64,000 nucleotides of DNA from CALACW01 sp963627915 (GCA_963627915.1 CAVGCY010000067.1:1-64000), one strand, 5' to 3'; positions 7,466-16,648 are shown, numbered from the stretch's first letter. Numbers and translations are program-made. The notes: a model not told the origin generated them from the letters alone.

Positions 7466-9277
7466 TTATTCCTCCGTCAGCGGGATAAACATTATTTTTT
7501 CGAGTTCCTCTCTCGGCAGGAAAGGCGCAAGATCCTCAAGCGGAGCGGAAACAAGAGTGCCGTCGGGCAGCTTCTTTGTTGCGGATTTCGGTTCAAATTT
7601 CTGGTCTGCGTCGACGATAATTTCACAGAATGCGAAGCCCTCGGTATTGAGAGTTTTTTCTATAATTTCGCCGAGCTGAGCATTCTTTTCGCATTTATAA
7701 TACGGAATGCCGTATGCGGGAACGAGCTTCGACATATCGGGGAAGCTTAAATCGTGCGAGTCATAGCCTACGCCGACGAGCGGTTCGCCGAAGAAGTTTT
7801 TCTGCGACTGACGGATGGAATGATATCCGCCGTTGTTTATCATAAATATTTTAATCGGGAGCTTGTTTTGAACTATGGTCTGAAGCTCCTGTATGTTCAT
7901 TTGAATACTGCCGTCGCCCGTTACGTTAATAATATCCTGACTGCGGTCTGCGACGCATGCGCCTATGGCGGCGGGAAGATCGTAGCCCATGGAGGCGATT
8001 GCGGAATTTATAATGAATCTCTGATCCTTTTTAATAACGTAGCCGTGGCTTCCCACAACGCACGCCGAGCCGTTGCCGACTACCGTTATCTGTCCCTCGT
8101 TAAGGCGTGAGGACAGCTCTTTTATAAAGGCGTAAACGTTGCAGGGGGAAATCTGTTCATAGTGTTTTTTCAAAACTACGGGGTAATCCCTCTTCCAGTT
8201 TTGACAGCATTCGATCCATGATTCGCCCTTGAAGAGCTTTTCGCCGGAAAGTTTTTTGTCAAGCTTTGAAAGAAAATCTTTTGCGTCCGCCCAAACAGGC
8301 ATATCGGGATTGACGGTAGGCTTTTTAAGCTCCTCCTTGTCAACGTCCACTACTATTTTCCTTGCGGCTCTTGCCCATGTCTGATAGTTATATCCTACCT
8401 GACGGATGCTTAATCTGCTGCCGACGGAGAGAAGCAGGTCGGAATTTTGGATTGCAAAATTTCCGGGTCGGTCGCCCATGATTCCGGCTCTGCCGACATA
8501 GAGAGGATGCTCGTCCTCTATGCAGTCTATGGAATCCCAGCCGGTTACGACGGGAATATTAAGCTTTTCAATAACGCTTCTGAACGCGTCGAATGCGCCT
8601 GCTATGCGTATACCGTTGCCTGCGTTGAATACGGGACGTTCGGCTTTTTTTATAAGCCCGATAATTTCGTCAATCGTTTTATCGTCGGTTTCGGGCGGGA
8701 GAATCTCTTCGTCCTCTCCGTCATAGGGGTAAAGATCGTCTGTTTCGACGTACGCGCCCTGAATATTAAGTGGGATATCGAGCCAGCACGGACCGGGTCT
8801 GCCCTGCTGAGATAACTTTAAAGCCTTTTCAAGGCAGTAACGTATTTTATTCTTATCCGTTACCATTTCGCAGTATTTTGTCATGCAGTCGACGGCTTTT
8901 GTGATGTCAAACTCCTGGTCGCCCATTGCTCTGATTCCGAGACCCGTGCTTCTTGCGGTCGTGTCGTAGCGAACCTGACCGGATATTACGAGCATCGGAA
9001 TCGAATCGAGCCATCCGCCGACAACGCCCGTTATAGCGTTTGTTCCGCCCGGACCGGTTGTTACGACAAGAGCGGCTATTTTATTGTGAATCCTCGCATA
9101 TGCCTCTGCGGCAATTGCGCATGCCTGCTCATGATGCTGATAAACGCAGTGCATGCCTTTCTGATGTCCGAATGCGTCGTTTAAGTGCATCGCTCCGCCG
9201 CCCGTTACGGTAAATGTTGTATCGATGCCGTGTTCGACAAGAAAACCGGAAATATAATCCGATACTTTTATTTTCAT
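7466..9277 (-). CDS. Thiamine-diphosphate enzyme, YerE/acetolactate-synthase-like
   Basis: 603 residues with the three-domain layout of acetohydroxyacid-synthase-type enzymes. Catalytic Glu50 in HHEQACAIAAEAYAR, and the diphosphate/Mg motif GDGS followed about 25 residues later by MINN. It is embedded between rfbH and a reductase in a CDP-sugar operon, not with ilv genes. This matches yersiniose A biosynthesis, where the TPP flavoenzyme YerE transfers an acetyl unit from pyruvate to C4 of CDP-4-keto-3,6-dideoxyglucose to make a branched sugar. A housekeeping acetolactate synthase is unlikely given the neighbours and the lack of ilvN/ilvC. Ribosome site GGAGTGA lies 13 bases upstream. Confidence 0.8.
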   Translation of the reverse strand: MKIKVSDYISGFLVEHGIDTTFTVTGGGAMHLNDAFGHQKGMHCVYQHHEQACAIAAEAYARIHNKIAALVVTTGPGGTNAITGVVGGWLDSIPMLVISGQVRYDTTARSTGLGIRAMGDQEFDITKAVDCMTKYCEMVTDKNKIRYCLEKALKLSQQGRPGPCWLDIPLNIQGAYVETDDLYPYDGEDEEILPPETDDKTIDEIIGLIKKAERPVFNAGNGIRIAGAFDAFRSVIEKLNIPVVTGWDSIDCIEDEHPLYVGRAGIMGDRPGNFAIQNSDLLLSVGSRLSIRQVGYNYQTWARAARKIVVDVDKEELKKPTVNPDMPVWADAKDFLSKLDKKLSGEKLFKGESWIECCQNWKRDYPVVLKKHYEQISPCNVYAFIKELSSRLNEGQITVVGNGSACVVGSHGYVIKKDQRFIINSAIASMGYDLPAAIGACVADRSQDIINVTGDGSIQMNIQELQTIVQNKLPIKIFMINNGGYHSIRQSQKNFFGEPLVGVGYDSHDLSFPDMSKLVPAYGIPYYKCEKNAQLGEIIEKTLNTEGFAFCEIIVDADQKFEPKSATKKLPDGTLVSAPLEDLAPFLPREELEKIMFIPLTEE

Positions 9278-9304
9278 AATATGTAAGTCACTCCGTTTGA
9301 TTTG

Positions 9305-10636
9305 TTATGCGTTTACCGCTTCAATGATGCATTTAGCCATATAATCGATCATTTCGTCCGTCATGCCGGGATAAACGCCGACCCAGAACGTATCGTTCAT
9401 GATTCGATCCGTATTCGCAAGCTCTCCGACAATTCTGTAGCCCTCGCCCGTTTTTCTCATTTCGTCAAAGCATGGGTGCTTTGTAAGATTTCCCGCAAAG
9501 AGCATACGCGTCTGAACTCCGTGAGTTTCTACGTATTTTACTACGTCGTTTCTGCTTATGCCGTCATTGCATGTGATAAGGAATCCGAACCACGACGGAC
9601 GCGAATTTTCACACGCTTCGGGGAGAATTACCTTATCCGCAATCGGTTCGAGCGCGGCGCGTAGTCTGTTGAAATTGTGAATCCTTCTCTCGACGAACGA
9701 GGGGAATTTTTCAAGCTGTGCGCATCCGACTGCCGCCTGTAAATCGGTTGCTTTAAGGTTATAACCGAAGTGCGAATAAACGTATTTGTGGTCATAGCCG
9801 AGCGGAAGCTCGCCGTACTGTTTGTCGAATCTGTGTCCGCAGAGGTTGTCAACGCCCGAAGGACACATGCAGTCTCTGCCCCAGTCGCGGACAGAGCGCA
9901 TAATTTTATTTAAAAGCGGATCGTCTGTGTAAACAGCTCCGCCCTCGCCCATGGTCATGTGGTGCGGCGGATAGAATGACGACGTTCCGATATCGCCTAT
10001 CGTGCCGGTGAATTTTGTCTTTCCGTTTATCGTATACTGCGAACCGAGTGCGTCGCAGTTGTCCTCCACGAGCCAAAGTCCGTGTTTATCGCAGAATGCC
10101 TTGACAGCCGAGAGGTCAAACGGGTTGCCGAGAGTGTGCGCTATCATAACGGCTTTCGTTTTGTCCGAAAGCGCGTTTTCGAGCATTGAAACGTCAATAT
10201 TGTACTGAGGTATAGTAACATCAACGAATACGGGAACTGCGCCGTACTGAATCATAGGCGTGACGGTTGTCGGGAATCCTGCCGCAACGGTGATAATCTC
10301 GTCGCCTCTTTTAATCTGTCTGTCCTTAAGCAGGGGAGATGTGAGAGTTGCAAATGCAAGCAGATTCGCGCTTGAGCCGGAATTAACGAGCGAACAGAAG
10401 CGTACGCCGAGATATTTCGCAAGCTCCTTTTCAAATTTATCCGTATATCTGCCCGCCGTGAGCCAAAACTCCAATGCGCTGTCTACGAGATTTACGGCCT
10501 CCTTTGAGTCGTAAACTCTTGAGGCGTAAGGAATCCTCTGTCCGGCGGTAAATTCTTTTTTCTGATTGTGATAATTGTCAAAATAGTCGGCTACAGCGTC
10601 AAGTATAGCCTGTTTTGCTTTTGATTGTTCGTCCAT
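9305..10636 (-). CDS. rfbH: CDP-4-keto-6-deoxyglucose 3-dehydratase (E1)
   Basis: 443 residues of the DegT/aminotransferase fold. The usual PLP-binding Lys is replaced by His in FYPPHHMTMGEGG (His225/226), the hallmark of PMP-dependent C3 dehydratases such as Yersinia DdhC/AscC and Salmonella RfbH. Cys194, Cys256, Cys258 and Cys266 (CMC then seven residues to Cys) match the [2Fe-2S] pattern of this group. It removes the C3 hydroxyl of CDP-4-keto-6-deoxyglucose, giving the 3,6-dideoxy precursor after reduction. The partner reductase E3 (DdhD/RfbI) is not in the window. AGAGG precedes the ATG. Confidence 0.95.
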   Translation of the reverse strand: MDEQSKAKQAILDAVADYFDNYHNQKKEFTAGQRIPYASRVYDSKEAVNLVDSALEFWLTAGRYTDKFEKELAKYLGVRFCSLVNSGSSANLLAFATLTSPLLKDRQIKRGDEIITVAAGFPTTVTPMIQYGAVPVFVDVTIPQYNIDVSMLENALSDKTKAVMIAHTLGNPFDLSAVKAFCDKHGLWLVEDNCDALGSQYTINGKTKFTGTIGDIGTSSFYPPHHMTMGEGGAVYTDDPLLNKIMRSVRDWGRDCMCPSGVDNLCGHRFDKQYGELPLGYDHKYVYSHFGYNLKATDLQAAVGCAQLEKFPSFVERRIHNFNRLRAALEPIADKVILPEACENSRPSWFGFLITCNDGISRNDVVKYVETHGVQTRMLFAGNLTKHPCFDEMRKTGEGYRIVGELANTDRIMNDTFWVGVYPGMTDEMIDYMAKCIIEAVNA

Positions 10637-10709
10637 GTTATACCTCTTTATATAATGAAAATAATATTTACTGTTAATATAATATTAAATACGGTTTCGA
10701 CGCGGTCTG

Positions 10710-11762
10710 TTACAGTCCGAAAAATTCGGATATCTGCCTGTCGAGTATTGCGGGAACGTCTGACCCTGCAGCCCAGACTTTAGTCCATTCTACGGTTTTT
10801 TCGACGGCCTGTTTTGCGCTCCATACGGGAGCCCAGCCGAATGTTGTTTTGAGAAGCGAACAGTCGAGTTTTAAGAAATTCGCCTCGTGAGGTCCGTCCT
10901 TCTTAAGACATTTAAACTGCTGTCCGTTCCCCCATGATTCGCAGAATATTTCCGCAAGCTCTCCGGTCGTCAGACAGTCTGAGTCGTTGGGTCCGACATT
11001 GTAGTATCCCTGAAGCGACTTATCCTCATACTGTTTTTCGGCAATTGTAAGATAGGCGTTGAGAGGCTCCAGAACGTGCTGATACGGTCTTGTTGAATTC
11101 GGATTTCTGACAATGATATCCTCGCCCTTCACCGCGGCGCGTACACAGTCGGGAATGATTCTGTTATCGGCAAAATCTCCGCCGCCGATAACGTTGCCCG
11201 CTCTCGCTGTGGAAACAGCGACGCCCATTGAGTCAAAGAACGAGCTTTTGTAGCTGTGCGTTACAAGTTCCGAGCATGATTTTGAATTTGAATACGGGTC
11301 GTAGCCGTCGAGAGGCTCGTTTTCTCTGTAGCCCCAGCACCATTCGTTGTTTTTATATACCTTGTCCGTTGTTACGTTCAAAACGGATTTAACGTTTTCT
11401 GAAAGCCTTACGCATTCGAGGATGTTTACCGTTCCCATGACGTTTGTTTCGTATGTGTATTTCGGCTGCTCATATGACGTGATAACTATAGGCTGAGCCG
11501 CAAGATGGAAAACTATCTCGGGATCGCAATCGTCGAACGCTTTTTTCATAGCATCGAAATCACGTACGTCGCCTGTGACGGAATTTATTTTATTTTCAAC
11601 TCCGGATATCGAAAAAAGGTTGGGGTTTGTCGGGGGAGTCAGCGAGTATCCCGTAACAAGCGCGCCCGCTTTTACGAGAATCGCAGTAAGCCAGCTGCCT
11701 TTAAATCCCGTATGACCCGTTACAAAAACTCTTTTTCCTTTATAGAAATTAAGATCTGTCAT
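10710..11762 (-). CDS. rfbG: CDP-glucose 4,6-dehydratase
   Basis: 350 residues, extended short-chain dehydrogenase. GHTGFKGSWL (16-25) binds NAD and is distinctive for CDP-glucose dehydratases; YSNSKSCSE holds the catalytic Tyr and Lys, and NVTTDKVY the active-site Thr-Asp pair. It makes CDP-4-keto-6-deoxyglucose, the substrate of rfbH downstream. It follows rfbF by 24 bases, and AAGAGG precedes the ATG. The gene order rfbF-rfbG-rfbH is the canonical CDP-3,6-dideoxyhexose order. Confidence 0.95.
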   Translation of the reverse strand: MTDLNFYKGKRVFVTGHTGFKGSWLTAILVKAGALVTGYSLTPPTNPNLFSISGVENKINSVTGDVRDFDAMKKAFDDCDPEIVFHLAAQPIVITSYEQPKYTYETNVMGTVNILECVRLSENVKSVLNVTTDKVYKNNEWCWGYRENEPLDGYDPYSNSKSCSELVTHSYKSSFFDSMGVAVSTARAGNVIGGGDFADNRIIPDCVRAAVKGEDIIVRNPNSTRPYQHVLEPLNAYLTIAEKQYEDKSLQGYYNVGPNDSDCLTTGELAEIFCESWGNGQQFKCLKKDGPHEANFLKLDCSLLKTTFGWAPVWSAKQAVEKTVEWTKVWAAGSDVPAILDRQISEFFGL

Positions 11763-11786
11763 ATATTTTTCCTCTTATTTAATTAA

Positions 11787-12563
11787 TCAGTCCCAGACCT
11801 TCCAGGGAGCTTCGCCCGAAGCCCAAAGCTTTTCGAGCTTCTGTTTGTCTCTGAGCGTATCCATACACTGCCAGAATCCGTTGTGCGGATAAGCCATAAG
11901 CTCGCCCATCTGAGCGCAGTGTTCGAGCGGATATTTTTCAAATACGGTGTCGTCGCCCTCGATAAAATCGAATATTTCGGGGTTGAGAACCATGAATCCG
12001 CCGTTGATGCAGCCGCCGTCCTGCTGAGTTTTCTCTCTGAATTCGGTTATCTGAGAATTTTCACCTATATTAAGAACTCCGAAGCGTGCGGTAAGCTGAA
12101 TCGACGTAAGCGTGGCAATCTTGCCGTGTTTTTTATGGAAATCGAGAAGCGCGGGAATATCAACGTTTGAAACGCCGTCGCCGTATGTAAGGAAAAACGG
12201 TTCGTCTCCGACATAATCCTTGATTCTTTTAACTCTGCCGCCTGTCATTGTGTTAAGACCGGTATCGACAAGAGTTACCTTCCACGGTTCGGAAAAATTC
12301 GAGTGAACGGTCATTTTTCCGCCGTCTGTGAAGTCGAAGGTAATATCGCTTCTGTGAAGGAAATAATCCGCAAAAAACTCCTTGATAACGTGCTGCTTAT
12401 ATCCGCAGCATATAACAAAATCGTTATATCCGTAATGCGAATAGAGCTTCATGATATGCCAGAGTATCGGCATATCGCCTATCTGAATCATGGGTTTGGG
12501 TATAAGATGACTTTCCTCACTGATTCTCGTTCCGAAGCCTCCGGCTAAAATTACAACTTTCAT
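11787..12563 (-). CDS. rfbF: Glucose-1-phosphate cytidylyltransferase
   Basis: 258 residues, typical length. Nucleotidyltransferase signature LAGGFGTRISEES followed by IPKPMIQIG, and FFLTYGDGVSNVD for metal and sugar binding. It makes CDP-glucose from CTP and glucose-1-phosphate, the committed step to CDP-linked 3,6-dideoxy sugars. AAAGGAAG precedes the ATG. It lies between yfhO and rfbG in one transcription unit. Confidence 0.95.
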   Translation of the reverse strand: MKVVILAGGFGTRISEESHLIPKPMIQIGDMPILWHIMKLYSHYGYNDFVICCGYKQHVIKEFFADYFLHRSDITFDFTDGGKMTVHSNFSEPWKVTLVDTGLNTMTGGRVKRIKDYVGDEPFFLTYGDGVSNVDIPALLDFHKKHGKIATLTSIQLTARFGVLNIGENSQITEFREKTQQDGGCINGGFMVLNPEIFDFIEGDDTVFEKYPLEHCAQMGELMAYPHNGFWQCMDTLRDKQKLEKLWASGEAPWKVWD

Positions 12564-12578
12564 ATTAAGCTTCCTTTC

Positions 12579-15302
12579 TTACAGAATATAATTGTAAAGT
12601 ATCGAGCATATCGCGCACGCGCCGTACATTATCGCGTAAATTTCGATCATGCCGATATAATATATTTTTTCAAAAATTCTTAAAAACGCGTCATTCTTAT
12701 CGTTGGGTACGGATTTGAATTTCTTCAATATAAGAAGAGCAATAAAAACCGCGGTTGAGATAAGACTTATCAACGCACCGAGTTTAAGACCGTGGGGAAG
12801 GAACTTGAGCTCTACCGTATTTTCGCCCTTATTGAGCTTTACGGCAATGAAACTGCCCATTGCATAATTAAGCTCCGTTTTTTCTCCGTTGACGGTGCAT
12901 GACCATCCGGGGTCGTCGTTGACGGGCAGGAACAGATATTCTCCGTCGGACTGCGCCGTTGCCGTTGCCGTCAGACTTCTTGCTCCTGTCGTAACATCCG
13001 CATGGGGATGCTCCGCCGCGCAGAGGTCTGCAAGCTTTGTATAGTCCGCCTGACCCGACGTAAACTTAATCCAGCCGCCGATATCCTTCCACTGACCGAC
13101 CGTTACCGTGAGTTCTTCATCCTCGAATATTCCGAGGTCGAGCATTCCGTTATAGAAGTTGTTCGGGTATCTGTAGTTTGCCTTTGATCCGAAGTACGTA
13201 AGATCAAGCGTTTCGCCGTTTAATGAAATCTGAAGGCTTCCGTTTGATATCTTTCTGCCCTTTTCCGTTTCAATGTTTAGGTAAACGTGGCGTTTTCCCT
13301 CGACGTTTATTGTTATCTCGTAAATCGCGTCGTTTGCCGTATCGGTGGAGAATGTCGTTTCCTCCGTTTCTATAAGATTGCCGTTTCCTCCGAGAGACTT
13401 GAACAGTTCGTTTGTCGATACGAACGGGTCGTCGTTTTCGACGATATCCGTATTTATGAAATCCTCGTTCACTATAAGTCCGACGGGAAGAGTGTAGTTG
13501 TATGAATAAAGCTTTGAATCTCCGACGCCGTACAAATATGTATATTCGCTTGTATCGAGATCCCTTTTCGAGAATGCGTATTTTATATTCAGAAGCGCGT
13601 CCGAAAGAAGCGTTCCCGAATTGTCAAGCACGCGTGTATAGACCTGAGAGTAGCCCAAAGCCCGCATTGACGTTGTAAGATCCTCGGAAACGAGATGAGT
13701 AAAGTTTGACATTGCGGGAAATTTGAAGAACATGGGATAGTTGCTGTTGAGATATGTGTCCGAATCCTTTATTCTTGTGAGATTGTCGTTTTCAAGGTTT
13801 AAATCCTCGGCTATTGCGTTCGCACGGTCGACAAATGTAAGCGAATACATCGGAAGAACGCCGTCACTGTGCGAATTTGTACCGATTGATACGTCCGCGC
13901 ACATTCCGGTTTCCGCTATCATAAAAAGAGATACGAGAACATAGCCGATTTTTTTATTCTTGATTGTAAGCGCAAAAACGTATGAGATAAGCATCAGGAA
14001 AAATGCTATTGAAATGAACATTCCCGCATTTTCGGTAAAAATATAGCGGTATGTAAGTCCATCGACGGCGTCTTTGTGCTCATATGCTTTCAGGTACGTT
14101 AATACGACTCCCGCCGCGCCGGAGATAACAGAGATGATAACGGGAATAACGGTTTTTTTGCCTGAGAAAAATTCTATTGCGGAACCTGAATGTATGCAGT
14201 ATGCCGCCGCGCATACGAGCATGAATGAAAGCATATAGAGATATCTTAACGGGAATCCGACATATGAGCCGACGTGCCAGATAAGATTTATGTTTTCAAA
14301 AAGAGCGGGCAGAAGAAGAACAAGCAGACTGAATGTGAAGAAAAGAGACTTCTTTTTGTTCTGAGAAAAATTTACAAGCAGGATTATGAACATTGCCCAC
14401 AAAACCGCGCTGCCGGCAAATAAAAGCGCGTATTTTACGTTTGGATATGTATTTGACGCTTTTAGAATTTTCAAAAGCGTATCAAGCGTCGTTTCCTCGC
14501 TCTTAATAGAATATCTTGCCGAACCGAGCATATAGTAAATCGTCGGAACGGTTATCACTGCGGACATTGCCAGTGACAGAACGCTTGTTATTCCGAATCT
14601 TACAATTGCCGTTTTCCTTGTCTTTTCGGACTGAATGAACATCATGTACAGTCCTCCGACGAGAAGCAGGAAAAGGAAAAGCATGTATGCGATATAAAGC
14701 GAAAGCGTCAGCGAATATGTCAGAATCAGTACGTACGGATACCATTTTCCCGTATCGCACATATACATAAACGCAAGCACGATAAACGGCAGCATGAATG
14801 CGGCGTCTATCCATCCCATATTCGTATAATAAATAATGATAAACGAACTCAGCGCGTAGCACAGCGAAAGAAAAATCTGCCAGAACGATGGAATTTTAAA
14901 CTTCTTTCTCAGAAAGAACAGCATGCTTTCCGCCGCCATAACGATTTTGAATATCAAAAGAAATGAAATTCCGTTGACAATGCTGTCTCTGGGAACGATG
15001 AGACTGAAGATTACTTCCCAAGGTTTTAAAATATAAAATCCCGTGGTGAGTATCTGCGCGCCCGCCGCAGTTTCCCAGTTGAACATCAGCGACATTTTGC
15101 CGCCGCTTCTTAAATAGTCCCAGAAATATGTATAGTTGGAAATTGTCTGCTGAACCATATCGTCGCATACGACGCTGCCCGAACCGAACGGGAAAATACC
15201 GTTTATCGCATAGATAACGAGCATAAAAACTACGGCGAACAGTCCCGCCGCCGCATACGGCGCGGCTGTGAGCAGCGATGTTTTTTTATTCTTTTGAGCC
15301 AA
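12579..15302 (-). CDS. yfhO: YfhO-family multi-pass membrane protein, GT-C-type glycosyltransferase
   Basis: About 907 residues: a dozen or so hydrophobic segments over roughly the first 480 residues, a large extracytoplasmic beta-rich region, and two or three membrane segments near the C-terminus. GIFPFGSGSVVCDDMVQQ near the N-terminus matches the YfhO family start. In Bacillus, YfhO transfers sugars delivered by CsbB-type enzymes to lipoteichoic acid outside the cell. Start chosen as TTG at 15302, five bases after GGGGTG; a GTG at 15368 gives a longer frame but lies inside the promoter spacer. First gene of the operon that ends with a GtrB/CsbB-type enzyme, a fitting partner. Confidence 0.88.
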   Translation of the reverse strand: MAQKNKKTSLLTAAPYAAAGLFAVVFMLVIYAINGIFPFGSGSVVCDDMVQQTISNYTYFWDYLRSGGKMSLMFNWETAAGAQILTTGFYILKPWEVIFSLIVPRDSIVNGISFLLIFKIVMAAESMLFFLRKKFKIPSFWQIFLSLCYALSSFIIIYYTNMGWIDAAFMLPFIVLAFMYMCDTGKWYPYVLILTYSLTLSLYIAYMLFLFLLLVGGLYMMFIQSEKTRKTAIVRFGITSVLSLAMSAVITVPTIYYMLGSARYSIKSEETTLDTLLKILKASNTYPNVKYALLFAGSAVLWAMFIILLVNFSQNKKKSLFFTFSLLVLLLPALFENINLIWHVGSYVGFPLRYLYMLSFMLVCAAAYCIHSGSAIEFFSGKKTVIPVIISVISGAAGVVLTYLKAYEHKDAVDGLTYRYIFTENAGMFISIAFFLMLISYVFALTIKNKKIGYVLVSLFMIAETGMCADVSIGTNSHSDGVLPMYSLTFVDRANAIAEDLNLENDNLTRIKDSDTYLNSNYPMFFKFPAMSNFTHLVSEDLTTSMRALGYSQVYTRVLDNSGTLLSDALLNIKYAFSKRDLDTSEYTYLYGVGDSKLYSYNYTLPVGLIVNEDFINTDIVENDDPFVSTNELFKSLGGNGNLIETEETTFSTDTANDAIYEITINVEGKRHVYLNIETEKGRKISNGSLQISLNGETLDLTYFGSKANYRYPNNFYNGMLDLGIFEDEELTVTVGQWKDIGGWIKFTSGQADYTKLADLCAAEHPHADVTTGARSLTATATAQSDGEYLFLPVNDDPGWSCTVNGEKTELNYAMGSFIAVKLNKGENTVELKFLPHGLKLGALISLISTAVFIALLILKKFKSVPNDKNDAFLRIFEKIYYIGMIEIYAIMYGACAICSILYNYIL

Positions 15303-15358
15303 ATATAACACCCCGGAAATATTTAATATTTTTATAATATACGTAATAAAACAATGTA

Positions 15359-15387
15359 AGTTTATCACATAATAATGCTTTAGTCAA
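15359..15387 (-). promoter_or_regulatory. Promoter of the yfhO-rfb operon
   Basis: Minus-strand TTGACT (15387-15382), 17-base spacer, TAAACT (15364-15359). Transcription would begin near 15352, leaving a leader of about 50 bases before the TTG start at 15302. It rules out the upstream GTG as translation start. Confidence 0.75.
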
Positions 15388-15420
15388 GAACGGTTACTGT
15401 TCTGTTACTTTTTTTATCGC

Positions 15421-15456
15421 AATTTTATGAAAAAAGGCGTAATTTTATGAAAAAAA
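15421..15456. repeat. Direct repeat AATTTTATGAAAAAA with 20-base periodicity between divergent promoters
   Basis: The 15-base unit occurs at 15421-15435 and again at 15441-15455. The 20-base spacing is close to two helical turns, so both copies face the same side of the helix. It lies between the two divergent polysaccharide promoters and just upstream of the plus-strand -35 element. It could bind a regulator or act as an A-tract upstream element. Function is unproven. Confidence 0.45.
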
Positions 15457-15462
15457 TCACTA

Positions 15463-15491
15463 TTGTAATTTTTTTGTCGATATGATATATT
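15463..15491 (+). promoter_or_regulatory. Probable promoter of the plus-strand glycosyltransferase operon
   Basis: TTGTAA, 17-base spacer, TATATT, about 30 bases before the GT2 start at 15522. Moderate match to consensus. Confidence 0.6.
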
Positions 15492-15521
15492 AAAATACGA
15501 AAAAAGAGAAGGGGCTATTTA

Positions 15522-16511
15522 ATGATAAGCGTTGTTATACCGGTTTATAATACCGTGAATTATCTCAAGGCATGCGTTGACAGCGTAGTAAATCAGACAT
15601 ATCGCGATATTGAGATTCTGCTCGTTTACGACGGTTCGACCGACGGCAGCGAAAAAATGTGCGACGAGTATGCAAATAAGGATTCAAGAATAAAAGTTAT
15701 ACATAAGAAAAACGGCGGGCTTGCCGACGCAAGAAACGCAGGTATTGACAAATCCGAGGGCGGATACTTGTTTTTTATCGACAGCGACGATACGATAGAG
15801 AAGGATTGTATAGAGGTTCTGTACGATCTTATTGTTTCGACCGATTCCGATATGTCGCTGGGCGAGGTTTATTACGTCGACGAAAACGATGAACCGATTG
15901 AAAAGCATAACAGAACGTCTCCGGTTGTCGATGAGGTTGTCACTCCGAGGGAGTATATTGAGAAGCTCATGCTTCCGACCTCGAATTTTTACTGTAACGC
16001 CTGCGGTAAGATATTTAAAAAATCGCTTTTTGATTCGGTTCGTTATCCTGTCGGACGTATTCATGAGGACGAGGCTGTAATTCACGAGTTAGCCTATAAT
16101 TGCAGACGTATTGCGATAGTAAAGAGACATTTTTATCATTATTTCAAACGTGGAGAGGGCATTACCGCTCAGCCGTTTTCAAAGAAAAGCATTGACCGAA
16201 ATCAGGCTTTTTATGAAAGATGTAAGTTTCTTTACGAGCACGGAATGGAGGATTTGGCGTGCGAATTTGCTTTTAAACAGCTCGAATTGTCCTATTTCCT
16301 TGTAAGAAAAACCGTAAGGCTCGGAATTTATGATAAAGAGATCGGCAGAAGGCTTACAAAATATTACAGATATGAGTATAGAATTTACAGAAAGTCAGCC
16401 CCCCTGTTAAAAACTGACAAAGGACTTTGGTTCATGCTTATATGGATGTCGGTTTCTGTTGATTCATATGCGAAATATTATAAAAAACACGGTGACAGAA
16501 GAGAGAAATAA
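15522..16511 (+). CDS. Glycosyltransferase family 2
   Basis: 329 residues, single GT-A domain at the N-terminus (MISVVIPVYNTVNYLKACV), FIDSDDT as the metal-binding DxD-like motif, and acceptor-side motif GRIHEDEAV. No membrane segment. AAGGGG precedes the ATG. It clearly resembles the GT2 genes at 19618 and 21825, sharing the IHED-AYNC block with the former, so they probably arose by duplication. Odd feature: the nucleotide-binding VDDGSTDGS block reads VYDGSTDGS, with Tyr replacing a normally conserved Asp. It likely adds one sugar of the surface polymer. Donor and acceptor unknown. Confidence 0.87.
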   Translation: MISVVIPVYNTVNYLKACVDSVVNQTYRDIEILLVYDGSTDGSEKMCDEYANKDSRIKVIHKKNGGLADARNAGIDKSEGGYLFFIDSDDTIEKDCIEVLYDLIVSTDSDMSLGEVYYVDENDEPIEKHNRTSPVVDEVVTPREYIEKLMLPTSNFYCNACGKIFKKSLFDSVRYPVGRIHEDEAVIHELAYNCRRIAIVKRHFYHYFKRGEGITAQPFSKKSIDRNQAFYERCKFLYEHGMEDLACEFAFKQLELSYFLVRKTVRLGIYDKEIGRRLTKYYRYEYRIYRKSAPLLKTDKGLWFMLIWMSVSVDSYAKYYKKHGDRREK

Positions 16512-16619
16512 TTACTTAATTTTTTTGGGTATATTGTCTGTTTAACGGCAAAAAAGCGCATTTTAACGGTTATTATTTGAAATAAAAGCATAAAAAAAAT
16601 CAGGTTTGCTGTGTTTGTG

Positions 16620-16648
16620 TTGAAATTATCCGCCGGATGTGATATACT
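16620..16648 (+). promoter_or_regulatory. Promoter in the 228-base gap before the acyltransferase
   Basis: TTGAAA, 17-base spacer, TATACT, followed by a leader of about 85 bases to the ATG at 16740. It indicates that the acyltransferase and downstream genes can be transcribed separately from the first GT2. Confidence 0.7.

Noticed and set aside
7466..9277. Housekeeping acetolactate synthase for branched-chain amino acids
   Set aside because: No ilvN, ilvC or ilvD is nearby, and the gene is embedded in a CDP-sugar operon. Not excluded by sequence alone.
15303..15368. GTG start that lengthens the YfhO protein by 22 residues
   Set aside because: The GTG lies in the spacer of a good promoter for the same gene, so it would not be in the mRNA. 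TTG at 15302 has a ribosome site.
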